From NCBI RefSeq assembly GCF_023093535.1, contig NZ_CP095757.1, forward strand, positions 1,550,001 to 1,614,000: a stretch of DNA of 64,000 nucleotides, read 5' to 3'. The number at the start of each line of letters is the position of its first letter. Position 1 is the stretch's first letter. Below, in pieces: positions 25,862 through 34,859 of this stretch. The stretch is from Halovivax limisalsi (GTDB lineage: Archaea > Halobacteriota > Halobacteria > Halobacteriales > Natrialbaceae). The position numbers and the translations under genes are program-made. The notes below the pieces were generated by a model. It worked only from the letters and a program-made list of their open reading frames with translations, was not told the origin of the DNA and ran no database searches.

Positions 25862-27118
25862 TCAGTCATCGGTCGGCTCGACCGGGCCGGCCTCGCCCGG
25901 CACGCCCGCGGACTCGGCCGGCTCGTCTCGGGCGGCCTCGATCGCGCTGCCGGGCGCCGCCCGGTCCGACTCGGTCGTCGCTTCCGGCGCCTCGTCTCGC
26001 TGACTCGCGGGGAACCAGGCGAGTTCGTGGTCGGCCGTCACGCGGACGGCGACGCGCTCGCCCAATTCGATCCGATCCGAGTGGTTGTGCATGCACTCGA
26101 CGGTCTCGCCGTCGTCGAGCGCGACGCGATAGAGGATCGTCGGGCCGAGATACCGGCGGTAGACGACTTCCCCGTCGGTCTCCACCTCGCTCGCGGGGTA
26201 AGCCGTGACGTCGTCGGGGCGGACGAGGAGGTCGATCTCCGTGCGGTCGTAGGTCTCGACGAGGCCGCTGACGGCGTCGCGCCGAACGGGGCCGAGCGCG
26301 GTCTCGACGTGATCGCCCTGGACCGTCCCCGAGAGGAAGCTCGCGTGGCCGAGGAAGCCGGCGACGAAGCGAGATTTCGGGTGCTGAAAGACCTGCTCGG
26401 GGACGCCGACCTGTTCGAGCGTCCCGTCGGCCATGACCGCGACGCGATCGGAGATCGACAGCGCCTCCTCCTGGTCGTGGGTGACGGAGACGGCGGTGAC
26501 GCCGGCGGACTTGATGATCCGGCGGACCTCCTCGCGCATCTCAACCCGGAGGTCGACGTCGAGGTTCGAGAAGGGTTCGTCGAGCAAGAGGATCGCCGGT
26601 TCGGGGGCGAGCGACCGCGCGAGCGCCACCCGCTGTTGCTGCCCGCCCGAGAGTTCGTCGGGGTAGGCCCCCGCCTGCTCCGGGAGGCCGACCAGATCGA
26701 GCAGTTCGTCCACGCGCGACTCGCGCGCGTCGCGATCCCAGTCGTCGATGCCGAACGCGACGTTCTCGCGCACGGTCAGGTGCGGAAAGAGCGCGAACTC
26801 CTGGAAGACGACGCCGACGTTGCGATCCTCGGGGGCGACGAAGGCCTCGTCGCCGGCCACCGTCTCGTCGTACAGTCGAACGCGACCGGCGTCGGGCGTT
26901 TCGAGCCCGGCGATCAGCCGGAGGGTCGTCGTCTTGCCGCAGCCTGACGGCCCTAGCAGCGTCAGAATTTCGCCGTCGTAGACCTGCAGCGAACAGCGCT
27001 CGATGACGCGTTCGGCGCCGTAGGAGGCAGCGACGTCATCGAGTTCGAGCGCGACGTCGGACTCGTCCGACGCGCCGGTCGACTCCGCCCGCCGCTCGAG
27101 TGTGTGTTGGCTGGACAT
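25862..27118 (-). CDS. ABC transporter ATP-binding protein, iron(III)/polyamine type (FbpC/PotA-like)
   Basis: 418 residues. The nucleotide-binding domain has Walker A GPSGCGKT (56-63), signature LSGGQ (156-160), Walker B LLLDE (177-181) and the switch His in VTHDQEEAL. A TOBE-like region follows (about 245-365, with LLVRPDDVTAYPA), then a disordered acidic tail. This build is that of CUT1/FbpC-type importers for ferric iron, thiamine, spermidine or sugars. A perfect TTTAGG-CCTAAA palindrome covers its promoter start region, which argues for iron control and so for an iron importer. No permease or binding protein is next to it, so its partners must be elsewhere. Confidence 0.88.
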   Translation of the reverse strand: MSSQHTLERRAESTGASDESDVALELDDVAASYGAERVIERCSLQVYDGEILTLLGPSGCGKTTTLRLIAGLETPDAGRVRLYDETVAGDEAFVAPEDRNVGVVFQEFALFPHLTVRENVAFGIDDWDRDARESRVDELLDLVGLPEQAGAYPDELSGGQQQRVALARSLAPEPAILLLDEPFSNLDVDLRVEMREEVRRIIKSAGVTAVSVTHDQEEALSISDRVAVMADGTLEQVGVPEQVFQHPKSRFVAGFLGHASFLSGTVQGDHVETALGPVRRDAVSGLVETYDRTEIDLLVRPDDVTAYPASEVETDGEVVYRRYLGPTILYRVALDDGETVECMHNHSDRIELGERVAVRVTADHELAWFPASQRDEAPEATTESDRAAPGSAIEAARDEPAESAGVPGEAGPVEPTDD

Positions 27119-27147
27119 GGCCGGGACCCGCGATCGATTCGTAGTTG

Positions 27148-27163
27148 TTTAGGCGCCCCTAAA
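27148..27163. promoter_or_regulatory. DtxR-type iron box operator
   Basis: The 16-base sequence TTTAGGCGCCCCTAAA is a perfect inverted repeat of TTTAGG with a 4-base CGCC centre. DtxR-family metal repressors (Idr/SirR in haloarchaea) bind such TTAGG half-sites. It starts one base after the TATA element of the ABC ATPase gene, so a bound repressor would block transcription initiation when iron is plentiful. The assignment is by pattern and position. Confidence 0.7.
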
Positions 27164-27173
27164 ATACTTATAC
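27164..27173 (-). promoter_or_regulatory. TATA box of the ABC ATPase gene
   Basis: On the minus strand GGTATAAGTA directly precedes the iron box; the start codon (27118) is about 50 bases downstream, so this transcript should have a leader of about 20-25 bases. Confidence 0.6.
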
Positions 27174-27249
27174 CTGCTGGTTCGGCCCCGCGCCCCGAAG
27201 CCCTCGCCCACGACCCGTTCGGCGTCAGCACTCGGTCGGGACCGTCCGT

Positions 27250-27717
27250 TCAGAGTTCGACGCCGCCGGGGATCAGACTCTGCTTTCGGAGCAGGCTCCC
27301 CTCGTCGTCGTAGACGAGGAAGGTGCGCTTTTCGTAGGTGACGAACGGCTCGCCGTCGATACTGAGCGTCACCTCGTAGCGCCCGCTCTCGTCGCCGGCG
27401 GCTTCGCCGTAGCGGCGGGCGGCGGTGATAAAGCGGATGACGTCGTCGGCGTCAACGTTTAACTCGAGGACGAAGTCGCCGGTGATCCGCTCGGTGACGC
27501 TGACCACGCCGGGGCCGTCGTCGGCCTCCTCCTGCAGCCGGAGCGCGACGTCCGTTTCGTCCGCGGCGAGCAGTTCGCCGTCGGGGCCGGTGAGGCGCGA
27601 TTCGAGATCCGATCCGGAGCCTTCGAAGTCGATCGTTACCGACGGTTTTCGCGGCTCGCCGTCGGTTCCTACCCAGTCGACGTTCTCGACGTCGAGCGTG
27701 AAGTGTTCGCGCCTCAT
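27250..27717 (-). CDS. Conserved haloarchaeal protein (DUF5793-like)
   Basis: 155 residues beginning MRREHFTLDVENVDWV, followed by alternating strands (KPSVTIDFEG, DVALRLQEE, SVTERITGDFVLELNVD) and a helix (DDVIRFITAARRYGEAAG). It ends with a strand pair (YEVTLSIDGEPFVTYEKRTF). The pattern agrees with the haloarchaeal DUF5793 family, which has no known function. It is soluble and acidic. It lies upstream of the iron-regulated ABC gene on the same strand, but the TATA and operator between them indicate separate transcription. Confidence 0.75.
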   Translation of the reverse strand: MRREHFTLDVENVDWVGTDGEPRKPSVTIDFEGSGSDLESRLTGPDGELLAADETDVALRLQEEADDGPGVVSVTERITGDFVLELNVDADDVIRFITAARRYGEAAGDESGRYEVTLSIDGEPFVTYEKRTFLVYDDEGSLLRKQSLIPGGVEL

Positions 27718-27957
27718 TCGGTACTTCCATGTTAGGGGTCCGACCGTATGAACGTAACGCCCAGTCCCTGAATCGAACTGCCGGTTCGCCTGACTGTCCG
27801 CCGATCCGATACCGCGATCGTGCGGACCGCTCTCTCCGCTCCCGTGACCGCCGACTCTAGCCGTGGGCTCGGTCGCGACGTCCGATTCGGACCGCTGCCA
27901 CCTGGGCGGCGTGTGGCGACAGCGCCGGTGATAGCGTCGCCGTTCCCGCGGCCATCC

Positions 27958-27966
27958 GATTTAAGA
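27958..27966 (+). promoter_or_regulatory. TATA-like element of the pilus operon
   Basis: GATTTAAGA, about 44 bases before ATG 28006, the best TATA match in the spacer. Confidence 0.4.
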
Positions 27967-28005
27967 CGCCGCGTTCCGGATACTTGGTGAGCGACTCCGC
28001 CAGCG

Positions 28006-29913
28006 ATGGACAACCAGGACCCCCCAGACGACGGCGATCCCCTCGACGCCGCCGCGACCGCGTCGACGCCGTCCGACGTCGACCGGACCGGCGCGACTGA
28101 CGGTCGACTCGACCGGCTCAAGCGCCGCATCGGCTACGCGCTCGACGTCCTCCGAGGCTCGCGTCTCGACGTCGAGCGCTACGATCCGACGAGACACGAA
28201 CCGCTGGTTTCCTACGCGGTCCCCGAGGGGCTTCGAGAGGTCGACCGCTACTGGGTGAACGCCCCGTTCGCGTTCGTTTCGATCTGCTACGACCCTGACG
28301 ACAACGCCCACCGGTACACCGTCGTCGAACCGTCACTCACGGAGGAAGAAGCCGCCCTGCTCGAAATGGTCCTCGAGGACGTTCGGGATCCGCTGCTCTA
28401 TCGAGACGACGATCACCCCGACGTCGAGACGCGACTGTGGGATGCGGTGGTGGACCTCCTCGAGCGCTACGGCGTCGATATCGGCGTCGAAACCTTCTAC
28501 CGATTGTACTACTACGTCCACCGGGATTTCCAGGGGTACAGCCGGCTCGACCCGATCATGAAGGACCCGCACGTCGAGGACATCTCGTGCGACGGCTACG
28601 ACCTGCCGATCTTCGTCTACCACGACGAGTACACCGACGTCGCGACGACCGTCTCGTTCGAGCAGGCCTCGCTCGACCAGTTCGTCGTCCGGCTTGCCCA
28701 GCGCTCCGGCCGACACATCTCGATCGGCGATCCGATGGTCGAGACGACGCTGCCCGACGGCTCCCGGGCCGAACTCGCGCTGGGTCAGGAGGTGACGCCG
28801 CGCGGATCCGCCTTCACAATCCGAAAGTACGCCGACGAGCCGTTCACGCCCGTCGACCTGATCGAGTACGGGACGTTCAACGTCACGCAGCTCGCGTACC
28901 TCTGGCTGGCCATCGAGCACAACAAGAGCCTGATCTTCGCCGGCGGGACGGCCTCCGGAAAGACGACGAGCATGAACGCCGTCTCGATGTTCATCCCGCC
29001 CAGGTCGAAGATCCTCACCATCGAGGACACGCGCGAACTCACGCTCTATCACGACAACTGGCTCTCCTCGATCACCAGGGAGCGCATCCACGAGGGCACC
29101 GACGTCACGATGTACGACCTGCTGCGCTCGGCGCTGCGCCACCGCCCGGAGTACATCGCCGTCGGCGAGGTCCGCGGCGAGGAGGCCATCACGCTCTTCC
29201 AGGCGATGAACACCGGCCACACGACGTACTCGACGATGCACGCGGACTCCGTCCAGACGGTCATCAACCGGCTGGAGAACGAGCCGATCAACGTGCCGCG
29301 GGCGATGGTCCAGAGCCTGGACATCCTCTCGATCCAGAAACTCACGCGCCTCGAAGACGGCGAGCGCGTCCGCCGGAACGCGGTTCTGGCGGAGATCGAG
29401 GGGATCGACCAGCGAACCGGCGAACTCGACTACTCGACGGCGTTCACGTGGGACGGCGACTCGGACACGTTCGAGGAGTCGGGCAGCACCCTCCTCGGCG
29501 AGATCCGCGAGAACCGCGGCTGGAGCGAGCGGGAGTTGCGCGTCGAGCGCAAGAACCGCGAGGCGTTCCTGGCGTACGTTCACGAGCAGGACATCTCCGA
29601 TTATCGCCGGTTCACGGCGCTCGTCAACGAGTACTACGCCGACAAGCCCACCGTCCTCGAACGCATCGGCCGCGGCGATGCGATCGAGGATTCGCCCGCC
29701 GGCCGCACCGAGTCGGGCGACGGCGGTCCCGACGACGGCGGCGACACGGCCGATCCGAACGGCGGCCCGACGACAGCGCCGACTGGCGACGGGTCGACGG
29801 AGCCGGCCGGCGACGGACCGACGGACCCGGCCGGGGACGACGGGGCGACGGCGCTCGCCAGCGAGTCTGCGGGCTCGCCACCGACGCAGAGACGGGCCGG
29901 TGAGAACTCGTGA
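28006..29913 (+). CDS. Type IV pilus assembly / type II secretion ATPase (PilB-like)
   Basis: 635 residues. The N-terminal 170 residues are family-specific; the VirB11/GspE-type ATPase core follows. Walker A is GGTASGKTT (313-321), the Asp box holds TIEDTREL, Walker B sits in VGEVRGEEA, and the His box in TGHTTYSTMHA. The ATPase hexamer powers insertion of pilins from the membrane. The last 70 residues are disordered and Gly/Asp/Pro-rich. The gene is followed 51 bases later by the membrane platform gene, the normal pilB-pilC order of haloarchaea. No pilin with a class III signal peptide is found beside it in this window. Confidence 0.92.
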   Translation: MDNQDPPDDGDPLDAAATASTPSDVDRTGATDGRLDRLKRRIGYALDVLRGSRLDVERYDPTRHEPLVSYAVPEGLREVDRYWVNAPFAFVSICYDPDDNAHRYTVVEPSLTEEEAALLEMVLEDVRDPLLYRDDDHPDVETRLWDAVVDLLERYGVDIGVETFYRLYYYVHRDFQGYSRLDPIMKDPHVEDISCDGYDLPIFVYHDEYTDVATTVSFEQASLDQFVVRLAQRSGRHISIGDPMVETTLPDGSRAELALGQEVTPRGSAFTIRKYADEPFTPVDLIEYGTFNVTQLAYLWLAIEHNKSLIFAGGTASGKTTSMNAVSMFIPPRSKILTIEDTRELTLYHDNWLSSITRERIHEGTDVTMYDLLRSALRHRPEYIAVGEVRGEEAITLFQAMNTGHTTYSTMHADSVQTVINRLENEPINVPRAMVQSLDILSIQKLTRLEDGERVRRNAVLAEIEGIDQRTGELDYSTAFTWDGDSDTFEESGSTLLGEIRENRGWSERELRVERKNREAFLAYVHEQDISDYRRFTALVNEYYADKPTVLERIGRGDAIEDSPAGRTESGDGGPDDGGDTADPNGGPTTAPTGDGSTEPAGDGPTDPAGDDGATALASESAGSPPTQRRAGENS

Positions 29914-29964
29914 AACCGACCCCCGAAACCGGCTCGAACGCCGGTTTCGTGGCGAGGTGATCCC

Positions 29965-32079
29965 GTGAGTAGCGTGAATTTCCTGCCGCTCGTGGTCGCG
30001 CTGTCACTGCTGATTCCGCTCGCAGCGGCGCGCGTCCACGAACCGACGGATCGCGTCGTCACCCGACTGGCCATCTACGCCTTCGGCGATTACGTCGACG
30101 AGTTCCGCGACGAGCACCCGAACCGACGTCACGCCTTACGGGCGGCCCACGTCACCGATACGTATCGCGAACACGGAGCCCGGACGCTCGCCGTCGCGTC
30201 GGTCGCCGCGGTCGTCGGGAGCGTCGCCGGCATCTACGCCATCTGGGGCGTGCTCACCGTCCTCTCGATCGAACCGGACGTGCTGCGCGAGTCGCTCCCA
30301 TCGATGCTCGCGTTTCTGGCGGATCTCGGCGGCGTCCCCACGCTGTCGCCGTCGGAGCTCTTCGTCCTCTTTCTGGCGTCGGCGACGACACTCGGCGTCG
30401 TCGCGGGTGTCGGCACCTACTGGTTTCGGTGGTGGTACCCGTCGTACCTCGCCGGCCGCCGGGCCCGGGCGATCGAGGCGACGCTCCCTTCGACGGTCGC
30501 CTTCTGCTACGCGCTCTCCCGGAGCGGGATGGAGTTCCCGACGGTGTTGCGGATCGTCGCTCGCAACGGCGACACCTACGGCGCGGCCGCGGCGGAGTTC
30601 GACGTCGCGGTCAGGAACATGGACACCTTCGGCACCGACGTCACCGAGGCGTTGCAAACGATGGGCCGCCGGACCTCGAGTACACAGTTCAAGGAGTTCA
30701 CCGAGAACCTGGTCAGCGTGCTCCAGAGCGGCCACAGCCTCTCGTCGTTTCTCGAACGCCAGTACCACGACTATCGCGAGGAGGCCGAGTCCCAGCAGGA
30801 GAGCATCCTCAATATCCTGGCGACGCTGGCGGAGGCCTACGTCACCGTCCTGGTGGCCGGCCCGCTGTTCCTGATCACGATCCTCGTCGTCCTGGGGATC
30901 TCGATGGGGAATACGATGGCGCCGCTCCGGGCGCTCATCTACGTCCTCCTGCCGCTCGGCAATCTCGCGTTCGTGGTCTACCTCAGCATGGTCACCGACT
31001 CGATCAATCCGGGGGACGTTTCGTCGGGGCCACCGGACGATCGAGGCGCCGAGTCCGCGACGCCCGCGCTTCCCGACGGCGGCGTCGAACGTGACCCGTC
31101 CGCGACCGCGGCGCCGGCGTCCCCGGTCGATCCGCGGGCCGGGCGGCCCGAGGCGAACCTGGCTCGCCTCCGATTCTATCGGCGGGTTCGACGCGTCAGG
31201 ACTCTCCTGGGGCGCCCACTCCGGTCGATCGTGGACCGGCCGGTTCGGCTCCTCCTGGTGACGGTTCCGATCGCCCTCGCGGCCGTCGGGTCGCGCCTCC
31301 ACCTCGCGCTCGAGTCCGGACCCGCGGCGATCGACGATATCGTGATCCTCGCGGGCCTGTTCGTCACGGGCACGTTCGCGATCGTCTACGAGATCCACCG
31401 CCGCCGGATCGACGCGATCGAGGCGGCCGTCCCCGACCTGCTCGATCGCCTCGCGAGTCTGAACGAGGCGGGCATGTCGATCGTCGCCGCCGTCAAGCGC
31501 GTCGGCGACTCCGACCTGGGCGCGCTCGACGCCGACATCGATCGCCTCAGGGGCGACGTCCGCTTCGGCGCCGACCTCGGGACGGCGTTTCGGCGATTCG
31601 AACGCCGCATCCGCACGCGGTCGGTTTCGCGGATGGTGACGCTGCTGACCGAGGCGATGAACGCGAGCGGCAACCTCACGACCGTGCTCCGGATCGCCTC
31701 GCGCCAGGCGGCCGCCGACCTCCGCCTCGAGCGCGAGCGCAAGCAGACGATGACCGAGTACATGGTCGTCGTCTACGTCTCGTTCCTCGTCTTCGTCTTC
31801 ATCATCGCCGTGCTGACGGCGTACCTCCTGCCGAGCCTGCCGACCGACGCGGCCGCCGAAGCCGCCGCGAACGACGCGGCCGCCGACAGCCCGTTCGCGA
31901 ACATGGGCGACGGCGCTCGCGAGACCTACGACATGCTCTTCTACCACGCGGCGGTGATCCAGGGGGCGACGTCCGGCTTCGTCGCGGGCCAGCTCGCGAC
32001 GGGGGACGTCCGGGCGGGCGCGAAGCACGCCTCGATCATGACGCTCGTCGCGCTCCTGCTATTCACGCTGGTGTTATGA
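29965..32079 (+). CDS. Type IV pilus / type II secretion membrane platform protein (PilC/TadC-like)
   Basis: 704 residues containing two T2SSF (GspF/TadC) domains: the first near 170-350 (LPSTVAFCYALSRSGMEFPT) and the second near 485-640 (VPDLLDRLASLNEAGMSIVA), each followed by hydrophobic helices. An N-terminal membrane pair precedes them, and a 60-residue disordered linker (about 350-410) separates them. The duplicated build is typical of haloarchaeal PilC. The start is GTG 29965. It forms the membrane base on which the neighbouring ATPase acts. The stop overlaps a 30-codon frame (32076-32168) that may be the remnant of a third operon gene. Confidence 0.9.
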   Translation: MSSVNFLPLVVALSLLIPLAAARVHEPTDRVVTRLAIYAFGDYVDEFRDEHPNRRHALRAAHVTDTYREHGARTLAVASVAAVVGSVAGIYAIWGVLTVLSIEPDVLRESLPSMLAFLADLGGVPTLSPSELFVLFLASATTLGVVAGVGTYWFRWWYPSYLAGRRARAIEATLPSTVAFCYALSRSGMEFPTVLRIVARNGDTYGAAAAEFDVAVRNMDTFGTDVTEALQTMGRRTSSTQFKEFTENLVSVLQSGHSLSSFLERQYHDYREEAESQQESILNILATLAEAYVTVLVAGPLFLITILVVLGISMGNTMAPLRALIYVLLPLGNLAFVVYLSMVTDSINPGDVSSGPPDDRGAESATPALPDGGVERDPSATAAPASPVDPRAGRPEANLARLRFYRRVRRVRTLLGRPLRSIVDRPVRLLLVTVPIALAAVGSRLHLALESGPAAIDDIVILAGLFVTGTFAIVYEIHRRRIDAIEAAVPDLLDRLASLNEAGMSIVAAVKRVGDSDLGALDADIDRLRGDVRFGADLGTAFRRFERRIRTRSVSRMVTLLTEAMNASGNLTTVLRIASRQAAADLRLERERKQTMTEYMVVVYVSFLVFVFIIAVLTAYLLPSLPTDAAAEAAANDAAADSPFANMGDGARETYDMLFYHAAVIQGATSGFVAGQLATGDVRAGAKHASIMTLVALLLFTLVL

Positions 32080-32155
32080 TCGACGTCGTTCACTGCCTGC
32101 GACCGAACGTCCACCCGCCGATACTGGCAGTCTCACCACGCAGCTGCCATCGTAC

Positions 32156-32173
32156 ACATGTGGAGTAACATGT
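32156..32173. promoter_or_regulatory. Candidate operator of the vapBC pair (two ACATGT palindromes)
   Basis: Two copies of the self-complementary hexamer ACATGT start at 32156 and 32168, 12 bases apart (about one helical turn), just before the AbrB-type antitoxin gene. Antitoxins of this class usually repress their own operon through paired inverted repeats. Confidence 0.4.
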
Positions 32174-32199
32174 AAATGTGATCGGCGTCTATCACGACT

Positions 32200-32445
32200 A
32201 TGGCGACGTCGGAATCTCCGGAGGAGACGGCCGTGAGTGAACGGGGAATGGTGACGATTCCGGCCGAGATCCGTCGCGATCTCGATATCGGGCCGGGTGA
32301 TAAGCTCCGGTGGGACATCGATTCGTCCGGTGAGTTAACCGTCGAGGTTATTCGACAGCGAGAAGGGGTTTTCGATGACTTCGAACCGGCTGACGTCGGT
32401 GAAACGGACGCCGTTTCCGTCGAGGACGAATTCGGGGCGAATTGA
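32200..32445 (+). CDS. vapB: AbrB/SpoVT-type antitoxin (VapB)
   Basis: 81 residues. Residues about 10-50 have the swapped-hairpin AbrB pattern (VSERGMVTIPAEIRRDLDIG, then GDKLRWDIDSSGELTVEVI). The remaining acidic tail (DDFEPADVGETDAVSVEDEF) is the part expected to wrap and block the toxin. The stop codon overlaps the ATG of the PIN-domain gene (TGATG), a strict coupling typical of toxin-antitoxin pairs. It is likely a DNA-binding autorepressor; a candidate operator lies upstream. Confidence 0.87.
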   Translation: MATSESPEETAVSERGMVTIPAEIRRDLDIGPGDKLRWDIDSSGELTVEVIRQREGVFDDFEPADVGETDAVSVEDEFGAN

Positions 32446-32873
32446 TGGCCGTCGCGATGCTCGATACGAACGTCCTGTTTGCCAGCGCTAGCGCGCGGGA
32501 TGCGTACCACGACCGTGCCCGGGAACTCGTTCGTGGCATCGACTACGGCGAACTGCCGGATGCAATCGTGACGGACTACGTGGTCGCCGAAGCGCTGAAC
32601 CTCGTGAGAGAGAAACTCGGTCCCGAGGTGGCGAACGGAGTACTCGAACGACTCATCGAGGGGACCCATTTCGAAGTCGTTCACACGCCACAGACGGATT
32701 TCATCCGCGCACAATCGCTATTCCGAGAGCATCCGCAACTCTCGTTCGTCGATGCGACGCTCGCCGCATACATGCACCGCGAGGACGTCCAGTACCTGTA
32801 TTCCTTCGACGACGATTTCGATGTCGTCGACGAACTCGTCCGACTTGACACGGCGACCAATCCGCATCGTTGA
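32445..32873 (+). CDS. vapC: PIN-domain ribonuclease toxin (VapC)
   Basis: 142 residues of the PIN fold. The acidic active-site residues are visible: D7 in LDTNVLF, a Glu in VVAEALN near 48, Asp in SFVDATLAAY near 102 and the Asp cluster FDDDFD near 122. VapC toxins cleave tRNA or rRNA when free of VapB. ATG 32445 overlaps the antitoxin stop; an in-frame TTG one codon earlier is rejected. The base composition is lower in GC than that of the flanking genes, in line with mobile toxin-antitoxin modules. Confidence 0.88.
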   Translation: MAVAMLDTNVLFASASARDAYHDRARELVRGIDYGELPDAIVTDYVVAEALNLVREKLGPEVANGVLERLIEGTHFEVVHTPQTDFIRAQSLFREHPQLSFVDATLAAYMHREDVQYLYSFDDDFDVVDELVRLDTATNPHR

Positions 32874-32993
32874 CGCCGTCGACTGCAGACCCGATACGAC
32901 CGAACTCGGCATCGACGGGTCCCGCAACGCCATGTTCGATCGGCAGTACTGCTGTACGAGGCGAACGCCCGCAGTTGAAGCCGTGGAAGAATG

Positions 32994-33632
32994 TCAATCC
33001 ACCCGTGCAAACGCCCGTACCGGCGACCCGTCCCCGCCCGAAATCGGGAGCGGGACGGCAAACAGTTCGAACCGGTCGAGCCCGGCGAGGTTCGTCAGGT
33101 TCTCGACGACGAACAGGTCGTCGCCGAGGAGCGCGTGGTGGGCGGGGTCCCCGGCGGGCTCGTCCGGCCGCGCTGCGTCTGTGGGGGTCGGATCGGGACT
33201 CAGCGTGTCCAACCCGATCGACCAGCCGGCCGTCCGGCAGCGCTCGGCCGCGTCCGGCGCCAGGTACGGGTGATCGAGGTAGCGGTCGGTTCCCCAGTAG
33301 GCGTCCCAGCCGGTTCGAATGACCAGCAGCTCTCCCTCGTCGTCGGTCGGGAGCGCGTCGGGACCGATCGGTTCGCGATCGTCGTAGCCGGAGCAATCGA
33401 CCAGCCTGGCGTCGAAGACGAAGCGTTCGACGGGATAGTCGGAGAGGGTATTGCCCTCGGCTTCGGTGTGACTCGGCGCGTCGACGTGCGTCCCGCTGTG
33501 GGTTGCGCAGTGAAGCTCTGAGACGCGATAGCCGTCCGAATCCATCGTGGCCGCCGGCTCGATCTCGACCGGGGGATCGCCGGGATACGGCCGCACGCTG
33601 GCGTCGAGCGGCTGGGTGAGATCTCGGAACAT
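32994..33632 (-). CDS. Cyclase family protein (KynB-like metal hydrolase)
   Basis: 212 residues with the signature H-C-A-T-H-S-G-T-H-V-D-A-P-S-H at residues 41-55, which supplies the metal ligands of the kynurenine formamidase/cyclase family (PF04199). Members hydrolyse amides such as N-formylkynurenine or isatin; the substrate here is unknown, since no tryptophan-degradation gene is near. The C-terminal ENLTNLAGLDRFELFAVPLP is the second family hallmark. ATG 33632 is preferred over the in-frame 33677 start because MFRDLTQPLD is the standard beginning. Confidence 0.87.
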   Translation of the reverse strand: MFRDLTQPLDASVRPYPGDPPVEIEPAATMDSDGYRVSELHCATHSGTHVDAPSHTEAEGNTLSDYPVERFVFDARLVDCSGYDDREPIGPDALPTDDEGELLVIRTGWDAYWGTDRYLDHPYLAPDAAERCRTAGWSIGLDTLSPDPTPTDAARPDEPAGDPAHHALLGDDLFVVENLTNLAGLDRFELFAVPLPISGGDGSPVRAFARVD

Positions 33633-33725
33633 ACGCGTGAACGCTCCGGGCGTGGGCCGTTCGCGCGGGCGGGCCAAAGTGATTGCGCTCGTCGCGTGCC
33701 GACTACCCGTCGACGATCCGGTCCG

Positions 33726-34700
33726 CTAGTGGCTCTCGAGCATCGCCTCGAAAGCCGCCTCGTGCTCGGCGCTTCGCTCGGTCACCGCCGCGTCGGGCTC
33801 GCCGCGCATCTCGGTGTCGAGGTGGCGGGCCAGTCGGATCCTCGCGAGGAGTTCGTAGCACCGGCGCCGCGGCGTCCCGTCGGCGCCGTCCCCGTACGCG
33901 TCCCAGAACGCGCCGCGTAGAGAACGCCGGGCCTCCGGATCGAGTCGATAACCGTCCGCCAGCAGCGCACTCGCCATCACGGCGTCCCAGAGCGGGTCGA
34001 ACGACGTCGGCCGCTCCCAGTCGAGCACCGCGGTCGTGATCCGGTCGGCCGCCGGATCGATACAGAGGTTCTCGAGCCGGTAGTCGCCGTGGACGAGCGT
34101 CGGTTCGACGCGCTCGGTGTCGATTCGGTCGATCAGGTCGGCGCCGAGCGCGTCGAGCGCGCTGACCCGATCGGCGAACGGCGTCTCCCGCAACTCGGCG
34201 AGCTGGCGATCGAGCGAACGCCGAAGGACCGTCCGCGGCGGCGCCGGATCGACGACGGAAAGTCCGTCTTCCGCCTCGTCCGCCATGCCGAGCGCGCCGA
34301 ACCGCTCGAACCGGATGCGGTGAAGTTCGCGGAGGTGCGCGCCGGCTTCGCGACAGAGCCGATCGGCCGCTCGCGTCGGGAGCTCGCCGACCCACCGGTG
34401 GTCGGTGCCGGGCACGTACTCGTAGACGGTGAACGGGTAGCCGAGCGGCTCGGTGCCTGTTCCGTAGACTCGCGGGACGGGGAGGGTCGTCACGCGGCGG
34501 ACGAGCGCCATCGTCTCCGGCTCCGCCGGAAACGCGTCGGGAAACCGCGTCCCGACCTTGAGAACGCGGTCCGTTTCGTCCGCGAGCCGGAGGCGGTAGG
34601 CGCGATTGGTCCCCGCCTCGATCGGGGCGATCGTGGCCACCTCGACGGGGCCGTCGGAGACGGCGGCGAGGGCGTCGCGAAGGGCGGACTGCGCGAACAC
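33726..34700 (-). CDS. Phosphotransferase of the aminoglycoside phosphotransferase (APH) fold
   Basis: 324 residues of the kinase-like APH family. The N-lobe contains VLKVG with the ATP-binding Lys and VYEYVPG as hinge. The catalytic loop is VHGDYRLENLC (near 202-212), and the metal-binding Asp is in VLDWERPT (near 225). APH-fold enzymes phosphorylate small molecules (aminoglycosides, choline, homoserine, sugars); resistance is not implied. The start is GTG 34700. No neighbour hints at the substrate. Confidence 0.85.
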   Translation of the reverse strand: MFAQSALRDALAAVSDGPVEVATIAPIEAGTNRAYRLRLADETDRVLKVGTRFPDAFPAEPETMALVRRVTTLPVPRVYGTGTEPLGYPFTVYEYVPGTDHRWVGELPTRAADRLCREAGAHLRELHRIRFERFGALGMADEAEDGLSVVDPAPPRTVLRRSLDRQLAELRETPFADRVSALDALGADLIDRIDTERVEPTLVHGDYRLENLCIDPAADRITTAVLDWERPTSFDPLWDAVMASALLADGYRLDPEARRSLRGAFWDAYGDGADGTPRRRCYELLARIRLARHLDTEMRGEPDAAVTERSAEHEAAFEAMLESH

Positions 34701-34859
34701 GGGCGATGGACGCGACGGCAGCCACTACTAGCTGTCGAATCGTCGTCGTGTCGCTGGTGGCCCACCGAGCACGCCGCCCGAGTCACGTCGAGCGTGTGGC
34801 GCCGGTTCGCGTTCAGCCGCTCCCCGCCGGGTTGGCAGGGCTGCGGTCGGCGGGTCGCC

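Noticed and set aside
24845-26947. 700-codon plus-strand frame
   Set aside because: Antisense to the DUF998 and ABC ATPase genes, whose motifs are intact; composition is Arg/Asp-rich noise.
30136-32028. 630-codon minus-strand frame
   Set aside because: Shadow of the pilC-like gene with no recognisable features.
32076-32168. 30-codon frame overlapping the pilC-like stop
   Set aside because: Too short to call as a gene; discussed as a possible operon remnant.
33726-34700. Aminoglycoside resistance gene
   Set aside because: Only the general APH kinase fold is supported; archaeal members act on unknown small molecules.
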